From positions 1 to 60,353 of the forward strand of contig NZ_RQJW01000025.1 of the NCBI RefSeq assembly GCF_004028635.1: a stretch of DNA of 60,353 nucleotides. Reading direction: 5' to 3'. The position numbers and the translations under genes were made by a program. Source of the DNA: Streptomyces cyaneus. GTDB lineage: Bacteria > Actinomycetota > Actinomycetes > Streptomycetales > Streptomycetaceae. How positions within the stretch are numbered: position 1 is the first letter of the stretch; each line of letters starts with the position of its first letter. This document shows positions 60,199 to 60,353 of the stretch, one piece after another. The notes under the pieces are model-generated. The model was not told the origin of the DNA and ran no database searches. It saw only the letters and a program-made list of their open reading frames with translations.

Positions 60199-60353
60199 CC
60201 GACGCACTTCTCGCCCTGCGCCCCTGGGAGGCACCCGAGGTGACCTCCTGGGGGCGGCTGCCCATGAACGCCGTCGACCGGCGCTCCGGAGCACTCCCCC
60301 TGGACGGCGACTGGCGCTTCCAGTTGCTGTCCGCTCCGGACGCGCCGGTCGAC
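60195..60353 (+). CDS. GH2 glycoside hydrolase, beta-galactosidase-like (3' end outside window)
   Basis: Only the first 53 residues are visible. RPWEAPEVTSWGRLPMN and LDGDWRFQLL are typical of the N-terminal sugar-binding region of LacZ-type GH2 enzymes. ATG 60195 overlaps the stop of the phosphodiesterase gene (ATGA), so it belongs to the same operon. Beta-galactosidase, beta-mannosidase or beta-glucuronidase specificity cannot be told from this part. Confidence 0.8.
   Translation, partial: MTDALLALRPWEAPEVTSWGRLPMNAVDRRSGALPLDGDWRFQLLSAPDAPVD

Overview
The window is high-GC actinobacterial DNA with many GTG starts, 4-base stop/start overlaps and GGAGG-type ribosome sites. Family content (paired FHA protein and Ser/Thr kinase, peptidase-inhibitor-like secreted proteins, DasR-like chitinase control, ImmA/IrrE with an XRE partner) points to Streptomyces or a close relative; the genus is an inference.

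Layout. (1) 1-10940: a plus-strand myo-inositol operon: an ABC permease end and ATPase, an IolH-like barrel protein, iolC, a Cgl0159-type aldolase-like protein, iolB, iolD, iolA, a Gfo/Idh/MocA dehydrogenase and a second barrel isomerase, closed by a strong hairpin. A LacI-type palindrome precedes iolC. (2) 10983-17362: small secreted proteins (Asp-box protein, crystallin/I36-like proteins), a secreted beta-lactamase-fold serine hydrolase, and a minus-strand pair of an FHA protein and a kinase fused through a membrane segment to a lytic-transglycosylase domain. A CCTGACA/TGTCAGG palindrome occurs three times next to the secreted-protein genes. (3) 17485-22256: an AraC-type regulator convergent with an overlapping flavin monooxygenase / SDR / aldehyde dehydrogenase operon. 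(4) 22257-27080: a zone of gene decay holding a 27-base copy of the Rieske gene start, an intact sirtuin, an XRE::aldo-keto reductase chimera, an intact flavodoxin, a frameshifted [2Fe-2S] subunit joined to half a phosphotransferase, and a 15-codon gene stub. (5) 27081-33604: a VanA/VanB-like aromatic demethylase operon with a 67-residue Cys/His-rich protein between the subunits, an IclR regulator, and a divergent SsuABC/TauABC-type importer.

(6) 33713-39244: a minus-strand hydroxyproline operon: heteromeric D-hydroxyproline dehydrogenase (three subunits), pyrroline-4-hydroxy-2-carboxylate deaminase, 4-hydroxyproline epimerase and a GntR/FCD regulator. (7) 39366-46106: a stand-alone MmyB-type sensor domain divergent from an XRE/ImmA pair, an alpha/beta hydrolase, a Sfp-type phosphopantetheinyl transferase overlapping a metallophosphoesterase, and an ATP-grasp enzyme. 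(8) 46114-60353: a glycan-use region with a GH18 chitinase behind a 17-bp inverted repeat resembling DasR sites, GH29 fucosidase, GH38 mannosidase, a GH4 enzyme, a DeoR regulator, a PfkB kinase, a MalEFG-type sugar importer, a phosphodiesterase and the start of a GH2 enzyme.

Most of the window is catabolic: inositol, an aromatic methyl ether, hydroxyproline and complex glycans each have uptake and/or enzymes plus local regulators. The less ordinary parts are the kinase::transglycosylase fusion, the shared palindrome at the small secreted proteins, a probable AUU start at 16967, and the decay zone bounded by a 27-bp direct repeat. No tRNA, rRNA, CRISPR array or intact transposase was recognised.
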